From Lunularia cruciata (taxonomy: Eukaryota; Streptophyta; Marchantiopsida; Lunulariales; Lunulariaceae), in assembly GCA_948567375.1 (NCBI GenBank), contig OX419756.1:45708333-45772332 (forward strand): 64,000 bases of DNA, in the 5' to 3' direction. The stretch's first letter is position 1, and each line of letters begins with the position of its first letter. The notes below the pieces were generated by a model that saw nothing but the letters and a program-made list of their open reading frames with translations, was not told the origin of the DNA and searched no databases. Shown here in pieces: positions 1 through 11,857 of the stretch. A program made the position numbers and the translations under genes.

Positions 1-745
1 CTTTTGCTAGAAAGTATACATCCACTTCACCACTTAGATCAATTCCATTGCTAGAACCTTTTGCGAAGTGGGGAATTGATTTTGTAGGTCCTCTCAATAG
101 AACCCCAAGGAACAATTGGAATATTGTGGTAGTTATTAATTACCTTGCCAAGTGGCTTGAGGGTAGACCATTGAGTGACAAGAATGGATATGAAGTTGGT
201 AGATTTCTTTATGAACGCATTATCAATAGGTTTGGATGCCCTTTGGAGTTGGTTTTTGATAGAGGAGGAGAGTTTACAAGAAGCATCACTACAGCTATGC
301 TACGACATTTCTCTATCACATATAGAGTAACTACATCCTAGAAGCCAAATTCCAATGGCTTGGCAGAGAGAACCAATCAGACCTTGTGCATGATGTAGGC
401 CAAAGATGCAGAAATGGAGGAGGCTAAACATCATTGGAACAAGAGGATTCATGCGGTTGTGTGGGAGTATAGGACAACCATGAAGACTTCCACTGGATAT
501 TCTTTATTTCAATTGGTATATGGTATTGAGTCTACCCTACCTATTTACTTTGATCTTCCTACCTTCCAAAGCATTCATAGGAGATTGAAGAAAGCACAAG
601 GATATGATGTAGAGAAGTCAAGGAAGGAGCAACTCATGGAGTTGGAAGAGGCAAGAGCAGTTGCTATGGTTCGAGTGGAGCAAGCCCAAAGGAAACAAAA
701 GTAGAGCTATGACAAGAGGCAAGGCAAGAAGAAGGTGGAGCCTTT
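1..745 (+). pseudogene. Ty3/gypsy integrase fragment (family A, partial copy)
   Basis: This is the C-terminal half of a Ty3/gypsy integrase, entering from the left window edge. The core is readable: GIDFVGP with the first catalytic Asp near 78, VFDRGGEF with the second Asp near 255, and NGLAERTNQT with the catalytic Glu near 365. In-frame stops follow the VTTS stretch near 340 and occur again near 397 and 702. The C-terminal part (about 414-704) is a Lys/Glu-rich tail ending in RQGKKKVEPFK. The same protein is encoded, more decayed, at 29950-30832, so both belong to one family (here called A). The copy cannot make a working integrase. Integrase inserts the element cDNA into host DNA in the nucleus. 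Confidence 0.9.
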
Positions 746-754
746 CAAAACTAA

Positions 755-1018
755 CTTGACTTTTAGCCTAATAACTTGAGTTACTCCAGTAATTAATAAC
801 TTGGATGCGTAACTTTTTCACAAGTATATAAACAAGGAGTGAGGAACTACTCATTATCCTTTCATTTGCAACTATCTCTCTCTCATTGAGTTCTCTAGTG
901 AGTAATATCTTGAGTATTGGAGTGTTAGCCTTGGAGGAGTATGATGGAGTTGGGGTTCTTTGCCTTCCTAGTCCATAGTGCGCTACCATAATAGCCATCA
1001 GAGGTTCATCTTGAGTGA
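755..1018 (+). repeat. 3' half of a family A LTR
   Basis: The stretch matches the last ~260 bases of the family A LTRs at 20254-20939 and 30976-31644. Shared landmarks are CTCTCATTGAGTTCTCTAGTG, GGAGTGTTAGCCTTGGAG and CTACCATAATAGCCAT. The 5' half is missing here: integrase-tail sequence runs straight into the middle of the LTR. That half instead appears at 1476-1848. It is a rearranged LTR piece, not an intact terminus. Confidence 0.85.
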
Positions 1019-1029
1019 GAGATAGGCTG

Positions 1030-1475
1030 GCCCATAGATCTTACTACCTTCCAAAGCATTCATAGGAGATTGAAGAAAACACAAAGAGGTGATGAAGAGA
1101 AGTCAAGGAAGGATCAACTCATGGAATTGGAAGAGGCAAGAGCAGTTGCTATAGTTTGAGTGGAGCAAGCCCAAAAGAAATAAAAGGAGAGCTATAACAA
1201 GAGGTAAGGAAAGAAGAAGAGCGAGCCTTTCAAAGAAGGTAATTGGGAAATGTTGTTTGATTCTATTTGATTCAAGAGAGTGCAAAAGAAAGTTTTTGCC
1301 TAAGTACTTTGGACCTTTCATAGTGGAGAAGGTGTGGAGAAATTACACCTATGATCTCAAGGAGTTGGAAGGAAGACACTTTGATAGGATTAACCATGAT
1401 AAGTTGAAGATATATCATAGAAGGTAGAGAGACCTTCACTTTGAGGACAAAGTGAAAACTCAGTTTAGGGATGAA
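1030..1475 (+). pseudogene. Second copy of the family A integrase tail plus polypurine tract
   Basis: From about 1036 the sequence repeats the stretch beginning near 557 (ACCTTCCAAAGCATTCATAG). It re-encodes the same Lys/Glu-rich integrase tail and continues past the point where the first copy stops, to the end of pol and a purine-rich TTTAGGGATGAA just before the LTR start. Several stops interrupt it. It follows LTR sequence and is followed by LTR sequence, so two family A copies have been joined here. Confidence 0.8.
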
Positions 1476-1848
1476 TGTAACACTCATTTGTGCATGTGTG
1501 TGGTATTATGATATTTAACTTGGTATTACAAATACTTGAGAGATATTATTTATATAGAGATAAAGGATGGTTCTACATTAGTCATGATTAGCTAAAGTTA
1601 GTCATAGCTAAGATATAGGAGACCTTACTATAGAGGAAGTGGAAAAGATAAGCACTCATATTTTTGATTCTAGTGTATTGACTTGGTATTATTTCTAGGT
1701 GTTTTGCTTTGAGGAAAGAGTTGAGAACTCTTGGGCCCGCAAGCCTTTTTGTTTTGGATTCTTCTATAGTCCAAGGATAGCCCATGTGAAGGAATCCTTG
1801 ACTTTGTGGTTGGGTCAAGATAAGATCACATGCTTAGTAGAATATGCC
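1476..1848 (+). repeat. 5' half of a family A LTR
   Basis: It begins TGTAACACTCATTTG, as do the family A LTRs at 20254 and 30976. It runs through TAGTCATGATTAGCTAAAG and GAGTTGAGAACTCTTG and stops near AGAATATGCCCATG, the middle of the LTR. Beyond that point the sequence is the 3' end of a chromovirus on the opposite strand. The breakpoint complements that of the half LTR at 755-1018. Confidence 0.85.
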
Positions 1849-2560
1849 CATGTGGATGAATATGAAAGGATGAAAGGATGCTCTCCATACATGAGGAAGA
1901 ATAGTGTGACTTGTGTGGAGGCATTCATTGAATTGTTGTATGCAAATTCCACGAATGGAAGTAAGGTGTCCCAACTCTTTTGCTCATCTAAAGTAAAGCC
2001 CCAAAACATGTCGTCAATAGTGAAATTTTCTCTCTCTATTTGTCCATCAGTATGTGGATGATAAGCTGTGGACATAGCCAATTTGGTTTTGAAGAACCCA
2101 AAGAGTGTTCTCCAAAATAAACTAGTGAATTGAGTGCCTCTATCTATGATGAGCACTCAAGACAAGCCATGATGGGAAAAGACTGCATCTAAGTACAATT
2201 GAGCTAGTTGCAAGGCAGTCACATCCTTGGTAGTAGGACATACATGAATCATTTTGTCAACAAAGACTACGATGGAATCAAATCCAGAGGTGGTTTTGAG
2301 CAATTCACAAACCAGATCTATGCTTACCTATTCCTAACTTTGTATTGGAGTGGGGAGAGGTTGGAGGATTCTTGTGGGGGCTTGATTAAAAGCCTTATTT
2401 TGTTGACAAAGTAGGTAGCTCCAAACATATTTTATCACATTGTTGCTTATCTTGGGCCAATAATAATGGCGTTTGATTGCATACAAGGTCTTGTCCATTC
2501 CAACGTGACTTGCAATGGAAAAATCATTACATTTTGCTAGGATGTGGTTCTTAGATTCAT
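1815..2560 (-). pseudogene. Chromovirus B1 integrase
   Basis: This is the minus-strand integrase of a Ty3/gypsy chromovirus. The readable core has the second catalytic Asp in LIIDRGTQFTS and the catalytic Glu in DGQIERENF, followed by FVEFAYNN and FLMYGEHP, which are typical of chromovirus integrases. The N-terminal zinc-binding part (HVGMDKT, YYWP) lies near 2500-2400 with stops between. The homologous protein of element B3 is at 18778-19347 on the plus strand. Coding stops at about 1815, where family A LTR sequence begins, so the C-terminus, chromodomain and 3' LTR are lost. Confidence 0.88.
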
Positions 2561-2572
2561 ATCATTAGGGAT

Positions 2573-3274
2573 TCACAACCTACAATCATGGAAGGTGAGT
2601 CCTTGGGTGCGGGTGATGCTTTTGGATGCATGAGCATCTACAATTTGTGGATCAATTTTTGTAGCAATAAGAATCTTGGGCCAAAATTCAAGGTTCATCT
2701 TGATTTCCACCACCAAATTGTTTGCCATTGGCATTGGGGTGAATTCATCTGCAAGTTGATTCTTGCCTTCTACATATCTGATTGTCATTTTGAATTGTTG
2801 TTTCCATTTTGCATACCAAATTTGTCGATGAGAAAGATCCTTTTGTATCTTGAGGTAGACTAGAGGTTTGTGGTCTATCTCTACCACAAATCCCTTCTCA
2901 CCCAAATAGTGCTTCCAATGCTTGGTTGCAAGGACAATAGCCACCTCTTCTCATTTGGTGGTGCAATAATTGCATTCTACCAATAGAAATTTACAAGAGA
3001 AATATGCAATTGGGTGGCATATATCTTGCCATTCTTATTGTAGGACTGCTCCTATTGCTACAATTTATGCATTTGTAGCCACCTTGATTGGACATTTTGG
3101 GTCATACCATTTCAAGATTGGTGTATGTAGTAATGCATTTTTCAACTCCTTAAAGGCCAATTCTTGTTTGGTTCTCCATATCCACCTCTTCCTCTTGCAC
3201 AATAGTGTTGTTAGGGATTGTGAAATTATGGAGAAGTCCTTGACAAATTGATGATAAAGCCCCGTCAATCCCAA
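2573..3274 (-). pseudogene. Chromovirus B1 RT thumb and RNase H
   Basis: At 3274-3065 the minus strand reads GLTGLYHQFVKDFS and then DPKCPIKVATNA, the connection from reverse transcriptase to RNase H. At 2944-2573 it reads ATKHWKHYLGEKGFVVEIDHKPL, the usual gypsy RNase H ending with IDHKPL. The linker to integrase follows (ADEFTPMP). Stops and a frame change separate the two pieces. The domain degrades the RNA strand during reverse transcription. Confidence 0.88.
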
Positions 3275-3439
3275 GAAACTCTTGAGTTGAGTTTGATTTT
3301 GGGAGCACTCTATTTTTGAATGACCTCTATTTTGTTTGTTAATATTTGGATACCCTCTGCACTTACTCTATGCCCCAAGTAGTCTACTTCAAATTTGCCA
3401 AACTTGCACTTTGAGATTTTGGTATACAATTAATTGATT

Positions 3440-4310
3440 GTGTCATAGAATCTAGAGGACTTCTCGCAGATGTTGCTTGTGCTCTATCAACATCCTATTG
3501 TAGACTAAGATGTTATCAAGAAAAATGACAATAGATTTATCCAAGTACGGAAAAAATATATCATTCATCAAACTCATGAAAGTGGCTAGAGCATTTGTGA
3601 AGCCAAATGGCATTACCAAGTACTCAAAGTAACCATACCATGTTCAAAAGGCCATTTTGTGTATGTCTTCTTCCGTTATCCCAATTTGGTTGTAAATGCT
3701 CCATAAACCAAGTTTAGTGAAGTGCCTTGCCTCATTGAGTTGATCAAACAAGTCATCCATGCAAGGTAATGGATATTTTTTCCTTTACCATTTGTTGATT
3801 GAGTGCTTGGTAGTCAATGCACATGCGCATTGTTCCATCCTTCTTCTTCACAAACAATACAAGAGTCCCATATGGTGATATGATGGGTTGGATAAACCCT
3901 TTTTGCAACATATCCTTGATTTGAGCCTTACACTCCTCCAACTTTTGAGGGGATAGTCAATATGGGGTCTTACAAGGAGGTGTCTTCCTTGAATGTATGT
4001 CAATTTTATGACATACTTTCCTTTTTGGTGGTAAACATGTGTGTAATACATCTAGAAAGACATCTTGGAACTCATTGACCACATCTTTCAATTTCTCAAG
4101 AATTTGTCTATTGTGTTGGGCACTTTGGACTTCTCTTATTAAACCCATGAAATATCTATCTATCTTACCGATAGATGTAGTCTTTATGACATACAGAGGC
4201 AACTCTTGCCTTTGTGATCTTCCTTTAATCCCAAAGATCTTCCATTGACTAGTTTTCACTACTTTCTTTCTCCAATTCACCATGGGGTTGTAGTGCTCCA
4301 TCCATAGCAT
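3440..4310 (-). pseudogene. Chromovirus B1 reverse transcriptase and upstream linker
   Basis: Minus strand. ORF 4310-3957 covers the protease-RT linker (DVVNEFQDVF). ORF 3941-3753 covers RT motifs around [19 protein letters not shown]. Farther on, translation past stops gives [13 protein letters not shown] and FLDNILVYN near 3515, where the catalytic box FxDD has become FLDN. The enzyme is dead from this change and from several stops. Order and spacing match element B3. Confidence 0.88.
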
Positions 4311-4795
4311 ACCTAGGATTGCATCATAACAAGCTGGTTGTATAACGTGCCCTTAATTGCTTCTTGATACTCTCCTACAGAGAGTATTACCTTTTTAGGT
4401 AATGACTCAATCCTCTCTATTTAACTATAAGGTAACTCTACTTTGTCCTTCTCATCCTTCTCTAATTTCATCCCCAACCTTATTACAATAGAGCAAGACA
4501 AGAAATTCTCTATTGCCCCAGGGTCTATCAACATTCTCACCGGATTGCCTTCTAGCACTCCATTTATAGAAATTAATTATGCATTTATCTTCCTCCTTCT
4601 TTGCACACGAGTCCTCTTCCTCTTCCTCTCCCTTGCTTTTGCTCTTCTTCACTGAGCCAATAAGGCCATGAGGTACATTTACTAGCGATCTTTGTTTTCT
4701 GATGCAGTTTCTATATGTTCTTCTTCAATTCGTCTCTCCATGTGGTTCAAAGGTTGCTTGTATGGAGGCCGAGGGTCTCTAAGATGATAAGCACA

Positions 4796-4837
4796 ACAAT
4801 TGATGGCTATGTGCCCAATTTTTCCACAATTGTAACA
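4796..4837 (-). pseudogene. B1 gag zinc knuckle
   Basis: Read on the minus strand this gives C-Y-N-C-G-K-I-G-H-I-A-I-N-C, a perfect CX2CX4HX4C retroviral zinc knuckle. In intact elements it binds RNA at the end of gag. B3 has the matching knuckle at 15570-15611. Confidence 0.85.
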
Positions 4838-6365
4838 TCACCGTTGTTTGGGTTGAACTCCTTCTCCTTGTGGGACTCCTTCTCTCCTTTCTTTGACCAG
4901 TCCCTGTTCTTGTTGGAGAGGTCTTGCTCCTTTGTCTTAAAACCAAATGTTGCCCAATTCCATAGGTACTAGTCCACCAAAATGGTGTGTCTTGGCCCGA
5001 TAGTTTTACATTGGTGTTATTAATTCACCTCCTCCAAGTGCCTTTGCTATTCTTTGGGTGCAAGCAATGGCTTCAAAAATAGTACAAGGATTTTGCACCA
5101 TTACCTCTTGGCAAATCCACTCTTTTAATACTCTCTTGAAAATTTCAAGAGCTTTGACTGGACTCATATTGGGTATCATAATTTGTAGACCCAAAAATGC
5201 CTCCACTTATTCTTGTATGCTATTCTTTTGCTTCAACCCCTAGAGTTTGGTTTGGGCCATTTGCATGAAATCCACAGATTGGAAATTCTTAAGCAACTCT
5301 TCTTGCATGGTTGTCCAAGTAACCTCTCTTCCTTCTACCAACAATGATCATTCCCAAGAGTCATACCATGTGAGGGCCTTATTGGTCAAGTACCCACATG
5401 CAAACACACCTACAGAATGATTAGTGATCTCCGTTGAACAATCAAAGGTATTGATTCATTCTTGGAATCCAATTTTCCACTACTCCCATGGAAAGCTATC
5501 CCTTTTAAGGCTAAATGTTGCATGTATTTTTCATTTGTAGTAACAACGTGGCTTGGTTGTTGATTGGAATTGGTGTCATTGGCATGCATAACTGTCCAAG
5601 TACTTTGATTATTGGTATTGGTTGTTGAGACAACTCCCCTTCTTGCATTAATTGGTCCTTCTTGATAGCATGTACATAATTTTTCAATTCCTCCATGGTC
5701 ATCTTGATTTCTCAAAACTCATTCAACATCCTCTACATTCCTTGCATCAACTCTTGCAATTGCAGATCCATGATTCCTACACACGATCAATGTTCACTTG
5801 CTACTTCCTACTTCAATATAAGATTAGGATGATCACTCAAGAGGATGCATGAAATATGGGAACTACCATTAGGACCTCAGAGGCCATCACTCATTGATAA
5901 TATTCCTCACCAAAATTGCTGACTACAAAATCCCTAAACATTGCTTTTGGTCTAACTACATAACGGATTTCTACTTGCTTGTTGAAAGGGTGAGGATTTG
6001 ATATATTCAGATCCATAACATCATAACAAAATGTAGATTGTCAAATTCTACTCTTTGTTGTATATCACCATAGGTAGAATCACCAGGTTTGGTGAATTCA
6101 TCACTTTGGTCATGAATTTTGCTCCAAAGTGATAAACTCACGATACTCTCATTTGCTCATGTTGGATGTACATAATCTTGATGTGGAATGGATTCAAGAA
6201 TAGGAATCTAGGTGGAAGAAATTTTCCTCCCGGTGCATGCATCCCATCCACTCTCTAAAGCCTTTCCCAAGTCTAGCAATTGCATTATGTTCTCCACATC
6301 AAATTATTCAATTTCAGTAGCTCATGCTCTTCCAAGAGGGGTGATCCACTCTCTTAGATTAAAAT
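4838..6365 (-). pseudogene. Chromovirus B1 gag remains
   Basis: Fragmented minus-strand gag lies between the primer site at about 6366 and the zinc knuckle. Readable pieces are at 5715-5410 (contains GSSGKLDSKNES) and 5206-5006 (contains SPVKALEIFKR). A parallel gag lies at 8452-7137 in copy B2 and at about 14200-15560 in B3. Many stops are present. Gag forms the virus-like particle; identification rests on position and on similarity between the three copies. Confidence 0.7.
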
Positions 6366-7136
6366 TGCTCTGATACTATTGTAATGCTTAGAGGACAAGA
6401 GAACTCTTCAAGAAAGATAAAAGAGAGAAAATATAGATTTCACCCTCAATCTTTTGATGCCCGAAAGGAACACCTTCTCTTTATTATATAGCCAAGGAGG
6501 ATCTCCTCCAGGGAAGCTCCACCATAGGATCAAGTACATGGATAGGTGACCTGTCAACAAGATACACCCTTAGATCACTTGCTTGGATGGGTGACATGTT
6601 GGTCTTGGTCCCATCTGGTTGGTCAAATAGGCTTTGATTAAAGGGAATATTTTAGAGAATCTTCCCATAGGAATCTCAGAATCACATGGGTGAGGTACCA
6701 TTGGAAAGCTCTTGGTGAGACAAAACAGGGTGGAAGGAAGGCCAGCCTCTCCTCCGTTGAGAGGGAGGAATCTACATGTTATTGAGACCTAATTCATCTG
6801 TTTAGGCTTCCAAAATTGCCTGAGGTTTTTTGGCCTATTTTGGCTTCTACCCTATCAGTAGAAGTGCTATTTTGGTGATACCTCTATCTGATCTACATTC
6901 TCCATCATGTGTAACATCCTTCTAGATGTTACCACCCCAAGTTTCACCTCTAGATCATATACCTAGCTATAGATTCTAAAGTTTCCAAGCATGTTTTGGT
7001 TTCTGGCCTATTAGTAGAAGTACTTTTTTGGTGATACCTCTAGCTTATCTACTTATTCCATCATGTATAAAATCCTTCCAGATGTTACCAAACCAAATTG
7101 TATCTCTAGATCATCTATCTAGCTATTGGTATTACA
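6366..7136 (-). repeat. Chromovirus B1 5' LTR with tRNA-Met primer site
   Basis: The LTR occupies 6380-7136 (757 bp) on the minus strand, beginning TGTAATACC and ending GCATTACA. Immediately inside, 6379-6366 on the minus strand reads TAGTATCAGAGCAA, one change from the TGGTATCAGAGC complementary to initiator tRNA-Met. This fixes the 5' LTR and the direction of the element. The LTR abuts internal sequence of B2 at 7137, so B1 was inserted in B2. Confidence 0.9.
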
Positions 7137-8465
7137 CCCTACTATTCTTTGAGCACAAGCAATGGCTTCTAGAATAGTACGAGGGTTTTGCACCATTACT
7201 TCTTGGCAAACTTGCTCCTTCAACCCTCATTTGAAGTTTTCTAGAGCTTCTATTGGACTCATGTTGGTTATTGCAACTTGTAGATCAAGGAATGCTTCCA
7301 AGTATTCTTGTACACTATTCTTTTGCTTCAACTCCCATAGTCAAGTTTGAGCCATTTGCACTGAATCTATCGATTGGAAGTTCTTCAATAGCCCTTCTTG
7401 CATGGCCATCCAAGTAACATCCCTTCCTTCTACCAACATTGATTGTTCTCAAACAAACTACCATGTGAGGGCTTCATTGATCAAGTACCCACTTGCAAAC
7501 ACACCGATAGAACAATTGGTGATTTTAGTTGTGAATAATCAAATGCATCTTTTCATTGTTGAAATACAATTCTCCACAATTCCCATAGAATGTTATCCCT
7601 TGTAAGGCTCAATCTTGCAGGTCTTCTTCATCTATAGTAACAATGTGACCTTGTTGTCAATCAAAGTCGGTGTCCTTGGCATGAGTGACTCTTCATGTGG
7701 TTTGGTTGTTAGTACTTGGTTTTGGGATGAGTTCCCTTTGTGCATTGCTTGATCATTCTTGAAGGCACGTACTTGACTTTGGAATGCCTCTATGGTCATC
7801 TTGATATCTAGAAACTCATTCAACATTCCATGCATCAATTCCTACAATTGCGGATCCATGATTCCTACACACAACACTACTCAATTGCTACTTCCTACTT
7901 CAATAGAGGGTTAATATGATTATTCAAGGGGGAGCACATACTATTAGAACTACCATTGGGACCTCAAAGGCTACCACTCATTGATAATATTCCTTGCCAA
8001 AATTGTGAACAACAAAATCTCTAAACATTACTTTTGGTCGGACCACATAACGGATGTCTACTTGAGTGTTGAAAGGTAGAGGATTTGGTACATTCAAATC
8101 TATCATAATAAAATGTAGATTATTAAATCCCACTCTCTATCATAGATCACCACAGGCAGAATCAACGGGTTTGGTGAGTTCATCACTATATCCATGAACT
8201 TTGCTCCAAAATGAAAAACAAAGTACACTCTCACTTGCTCAAGTTGGATGTACATAATCTTGATGTGGAATGGATTCAAGAATAGAAAGCAGGATGCTGG
8301 ATATTGTCTTCTTGGAGCCTCCATCCCATCCTCTCTCACACACTCCTTATCTATCAATTATACTACGTGATCTCTCCCCAAAATTTACTCAATTGTCATA
8401 GCCCATGTTCTTCCAAGAGGGAGGTGATCTACTCTCTTGGATTGAAATACGTACTATGATACCAT
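7137..8465 (-). pseudogene. Chromovirus B2 gag fragment and leader
   Basis: This is a second minus-strand chromovirus gag, starting beside a degraded primer site (TGGTATCATAGTAC near 8460) and breaking off at 7137. Position 7141 (CTATTCTTTGAGCACAAGCAATGG) aligns with 5050 in B1, so the break is within gag. The piece at 7838-7632 matches 5702-5511 of B1. No complete reading frame survives. Confidence 0.75.
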
Positions 8466-9189
8466 TGTAATATTTTGAGGATAGGAACTGAAGAGAAACA
8501 CAAAAGAAGAAACACACAATTTCTATGCCCCAAATTTTACCTCCTTCTACAACCTCCTATGCCCCAAAGGAGCACCTTCACTATATTATACAACAAAGGG
8601 GACACTACCAAAGGAAGCTCCACCCTTAGATCAGATACATGGATTAGTGATCTGTAAGCAAGCTCTACCCTTATATTGTTTGCATGCATGGGTGACATGT
8701 TAGTTTTGATCTTATCTTGTTGGTCAAACTATCTTTGATCCTTAGGGAATCTTCCTATAAGAATCTTCAAATTGTGTGGGTGAGGTAATGTTGGAAAGCT
8801 CTCAATGAGACAAACTTGGGGAGAGGGAAGGCCAACCTTCCTTTGTTGGGGGGAGGATCTACACATTTTTGAGGCCTAATTCATTTGTTTAGGCCTCCAG
8901 AATTGCCTGTGAAGTTTCTAGACTATTTTTGGCTCCTACCCTATTAGTAGAAGTCCTCTTTTGGTGACATCTCTATTTGAACTAGCTATCCCAGCATGCA
9001 TAAGATCCTTCCAAATATTACCAAACCAATTTCCACCTTTAGATAATATGTTTAGCTTTTGGTATTACAAATTCAAGCTATTTTTGGCTTTGCATTAATA
9101 GAAGTACTCTTTTGTTGACACCTCTATTTGATCTACATCATACATAATATTTTCAACTCTAGATGATATGTCTAGTTATTGGTATTACA
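8466..9189 (-). repeat. Chromovirus B2 5' LTR
   Basis: Minus-strand LTR of 724 bp with the family B ends (TGTAATACC... and ...ATTACA) and the shared internal block with ACTTCTAATA and GGCCTAAACAAATGAATTAGGCC-like sequence. The flanking five bases on the right are TATAG. The left partner of this element is lost. Confidence 0.88.
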
Positions 9190-10537
9190 TATAGTGTACT
9201 TGATATAGTGTCAAATATATACTCAAGAACAAAAATGTTGCATTTACTTTTCTTATTTGAATTGAAGCAAATCAAAGTTCACAAGATGTTATAGTTTCAA
9301 GTATGTAACAAAAACACACTTGTAAAAGATTTATAATACTAAGAAATTATACTTTGTAAACTCAAAAAAGTCAAGAAACACTTTCCCAAAAGTGTTTCTT
9401 GAGATAGCATATTGATCATATTCATGTTTACCATTGAGGTAGATAATTGACCCATTAAAAACCAAATTTAGGAAGATGGTGCTGACATATTGGTACTATA
9501 GAACAATCAAAACATTCAAGACCAACAAAGGCACATGATAAGATGGAAAAGGATGAGCGGGAGTGGAGAATTTTGGAAAATGAAAAGGAAGTGATTCCAT
9601 TGTAACTTACTTGAATTGAGGAATCTCAATTTTTTGTTCAAGAACCAAAAAAAAATTAATGTCATGGAATTCAAATCTGTCACCTATAACCTAATGAGCA
9701 CAACCAAAGAATATATTAGAAAATATTACATCTTATCAGAACATTCACATATGTGTCCATAGCTTCATGGAATTAGACACATATCGTGATAAGAAATAAC
9801 TTATAACAAATGCATGTTACATCTAGATGACAAAGAAGAAAAAAATTCTTTGCATAAACCAAGGAAGGATAATATGTACTGAAATTGCATGATCCCAACA
9901 ACTTGATTATCAACTTGCAAAGCTGCTACAGCCTATAAAAGTTCAAAATAGAGCTCAAAGGAGTAATGAAAATCTTAAAATCTCCATACATACCACATTC
10001 ACTTGGTCCTTAAGATCTTGATCTTCAAAGAGCTTATCACTTGAGAGACTACAACATAATATTGACCATGCAAGAAAACTAGACTCAGCAAATAAACACC
10101 AACATTATCTATTGTTTGCCTCTAACTTTTGTAGATTTTCATACTTATGCCAACCACATAAGAAATTTGCAAGGATGCAAGATAAAGGGCAAATCAAGCA
10201 TATAGGTGACATAAAAATACAGGGAATAAAGGCCTTGGTACATATATTACTCCTAGTGATAACTTTTACTTCTAGTACACACTACCAAAGTCTTATAACA
10301 ATCAATCTGGTGCCATTTCACAAACCAATTGATTGGTTAAGATTCTGCACAAGAATGATTGGAACACCAACCTTCAATTGGAGCTCATAGTTTACCACAT
10401 TGCTGAATTGAAAAGTAGTGAGGAACTCAACACAATATAAAAATTATTGTGACATCCCATTCATGGCCACAATTGCATCTTTGTCAACAAGCACCACAAA
10501 ATCAATATTATGATAAGTTGCAATTCTCATGGTATAG
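9190..10537 (-). pseudogene. Helitron block 4: C-terminal PIF1-type helicase
   Basis: The minus strand from about 10400 reads NYELQLKVGVPIILVQNL, then NQSIGL and NGTRLIVIRL. Lower down, near 10060, it reads HGQYYVVVSQV. These are the last helicase blocks of Helitron RepHel proteins (ELKLKVGVPIML and HGQLYVAxSRV in intact relatives). Stops and frameshifts interrupt throughout. About 9190-9980 should hold the 3' end of the Helitron. I see no convincing hairpin plus CTRR terminus, and no gene. Confidence 0.8.
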
Positions 10538-11857
10538 TGTAATACTATTAGCTTAACATGTTATCTAGAGGTGGAAATTGGCTTAATAGTATCTTTAGGT
10601 ATGTTATATACAATGGTCTGAGTAGATCATATAGAGGTGTCACCAAAAAGTACTTCCACTAATATATAGAAGCCAAAAACACCTTGAAAACTTCAAAGCC
10701 AATTTTGAGATCCAAACAAAAGAATTAGGCCTAAAAAATAGAATCTTTCCATCCTTTTGAGAAAGAAAGGCATTTATTTCTCACCTCCTTGTTTTTTCTG
10801 TTGAGATCTTTCAAAAAATACCTCACCCATGCTATTTTGAACTTCTTATAGAAAGATTCCTCAAAGATTTTCTTTGGTCCAACATGTTTTACCAACCCAA
10901 TAGGAAAATGATAGACATGTCACCAATCCATGCAACTAATATAAGGGTTTAGCTTGTTGACATATCACCAATCCATATTTCTAATCTAAGGATGTAGCTC
11001 CTTTTGAGAGAATCTTCTTTGATATATAATAAAGATAGGTGCTCCTTTGGAGCATCAGAGTATCGAGGAATGAAACCTTATATTTCTCTTGTGTTTTGCA
11101 TGGAGTTTCTCTTGTCCTTGAAATGTTACACTAGTTTCAGAGTACGTATTTTAATCCAAGTGAGTGGATAACCACTCTTGGAGAAACATGGGCTACTAAG
11201 ATCAAGTAATTTTGAGAGGAGAAAGTAGTGCAATTGGTAGATTGGGGTGTTTGGGAGAGATGATGGGATGGATGATCCTAACCTAAGAACCACCATTCTA
11301 ATCTCCAGGGATGTTATATATGATGCAATATTTTTAGGGATATATATGATGGTCTAAGTAGATCAAATAAAAATGTCACCAAAAGAGTACTTCCACTAAG
11401 AGGATAGAGGCCGTCGAAAACACTATGAAAACTTTAGAGTCAATTTTGGAGGTCCAATTGAAAGAATTAAGCCTCAAAAATAGAATTTTTCACCCCTTTA
11501 GAAAGTAAAGGCATTTCTTTCTCATCTCCTTGTTTGTCTCATTAAGATCTTGCCAATGGTACCTCACCCATACTATGTTGAGCTTCTTATATGAAGAAAG
11601 CTTCATATAAGAAGATTCCTCAAATATTCTATTTATCAAACCTATTTGACCAACCAAATAAGACAAGGATTGATATATCACCAATCCATGCAATCAATCT
11701 AAGGGTGTAGCTCCCTTTAAGGGGATCTCTTTGAAATATCATAAATACAAGGTGCTCCTTTGGGACATCAGAGCATTGAGGAATGAAACCTTGTCTTTTT
11801 CTTGCATTTCTTCTCTTATATTTCTCCTAGGATTTCTCATGTTCTCAAAATGTTACA
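10538..11857 (+). mobile_element. Deleted chromovirus (family B), almost only LTRs
   Basis: A 5' LTR (10538-11130, TGTAATACT... ATGTTACA) is followed by a decayed primer site (TAGTTTCAGAGTACG) and about 150 bases of leader. Then comes a second LTR lacking its first ~50 bases (about 11290-11857, ending TGTTACA). Flanks are TATAG (10533-10537) and CATAG (11858-11862), a 5-bp target duplication with one C-to-T change. All coding DNA is gone. It sits inside the Helitron helicase. Confidence 0.88.
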
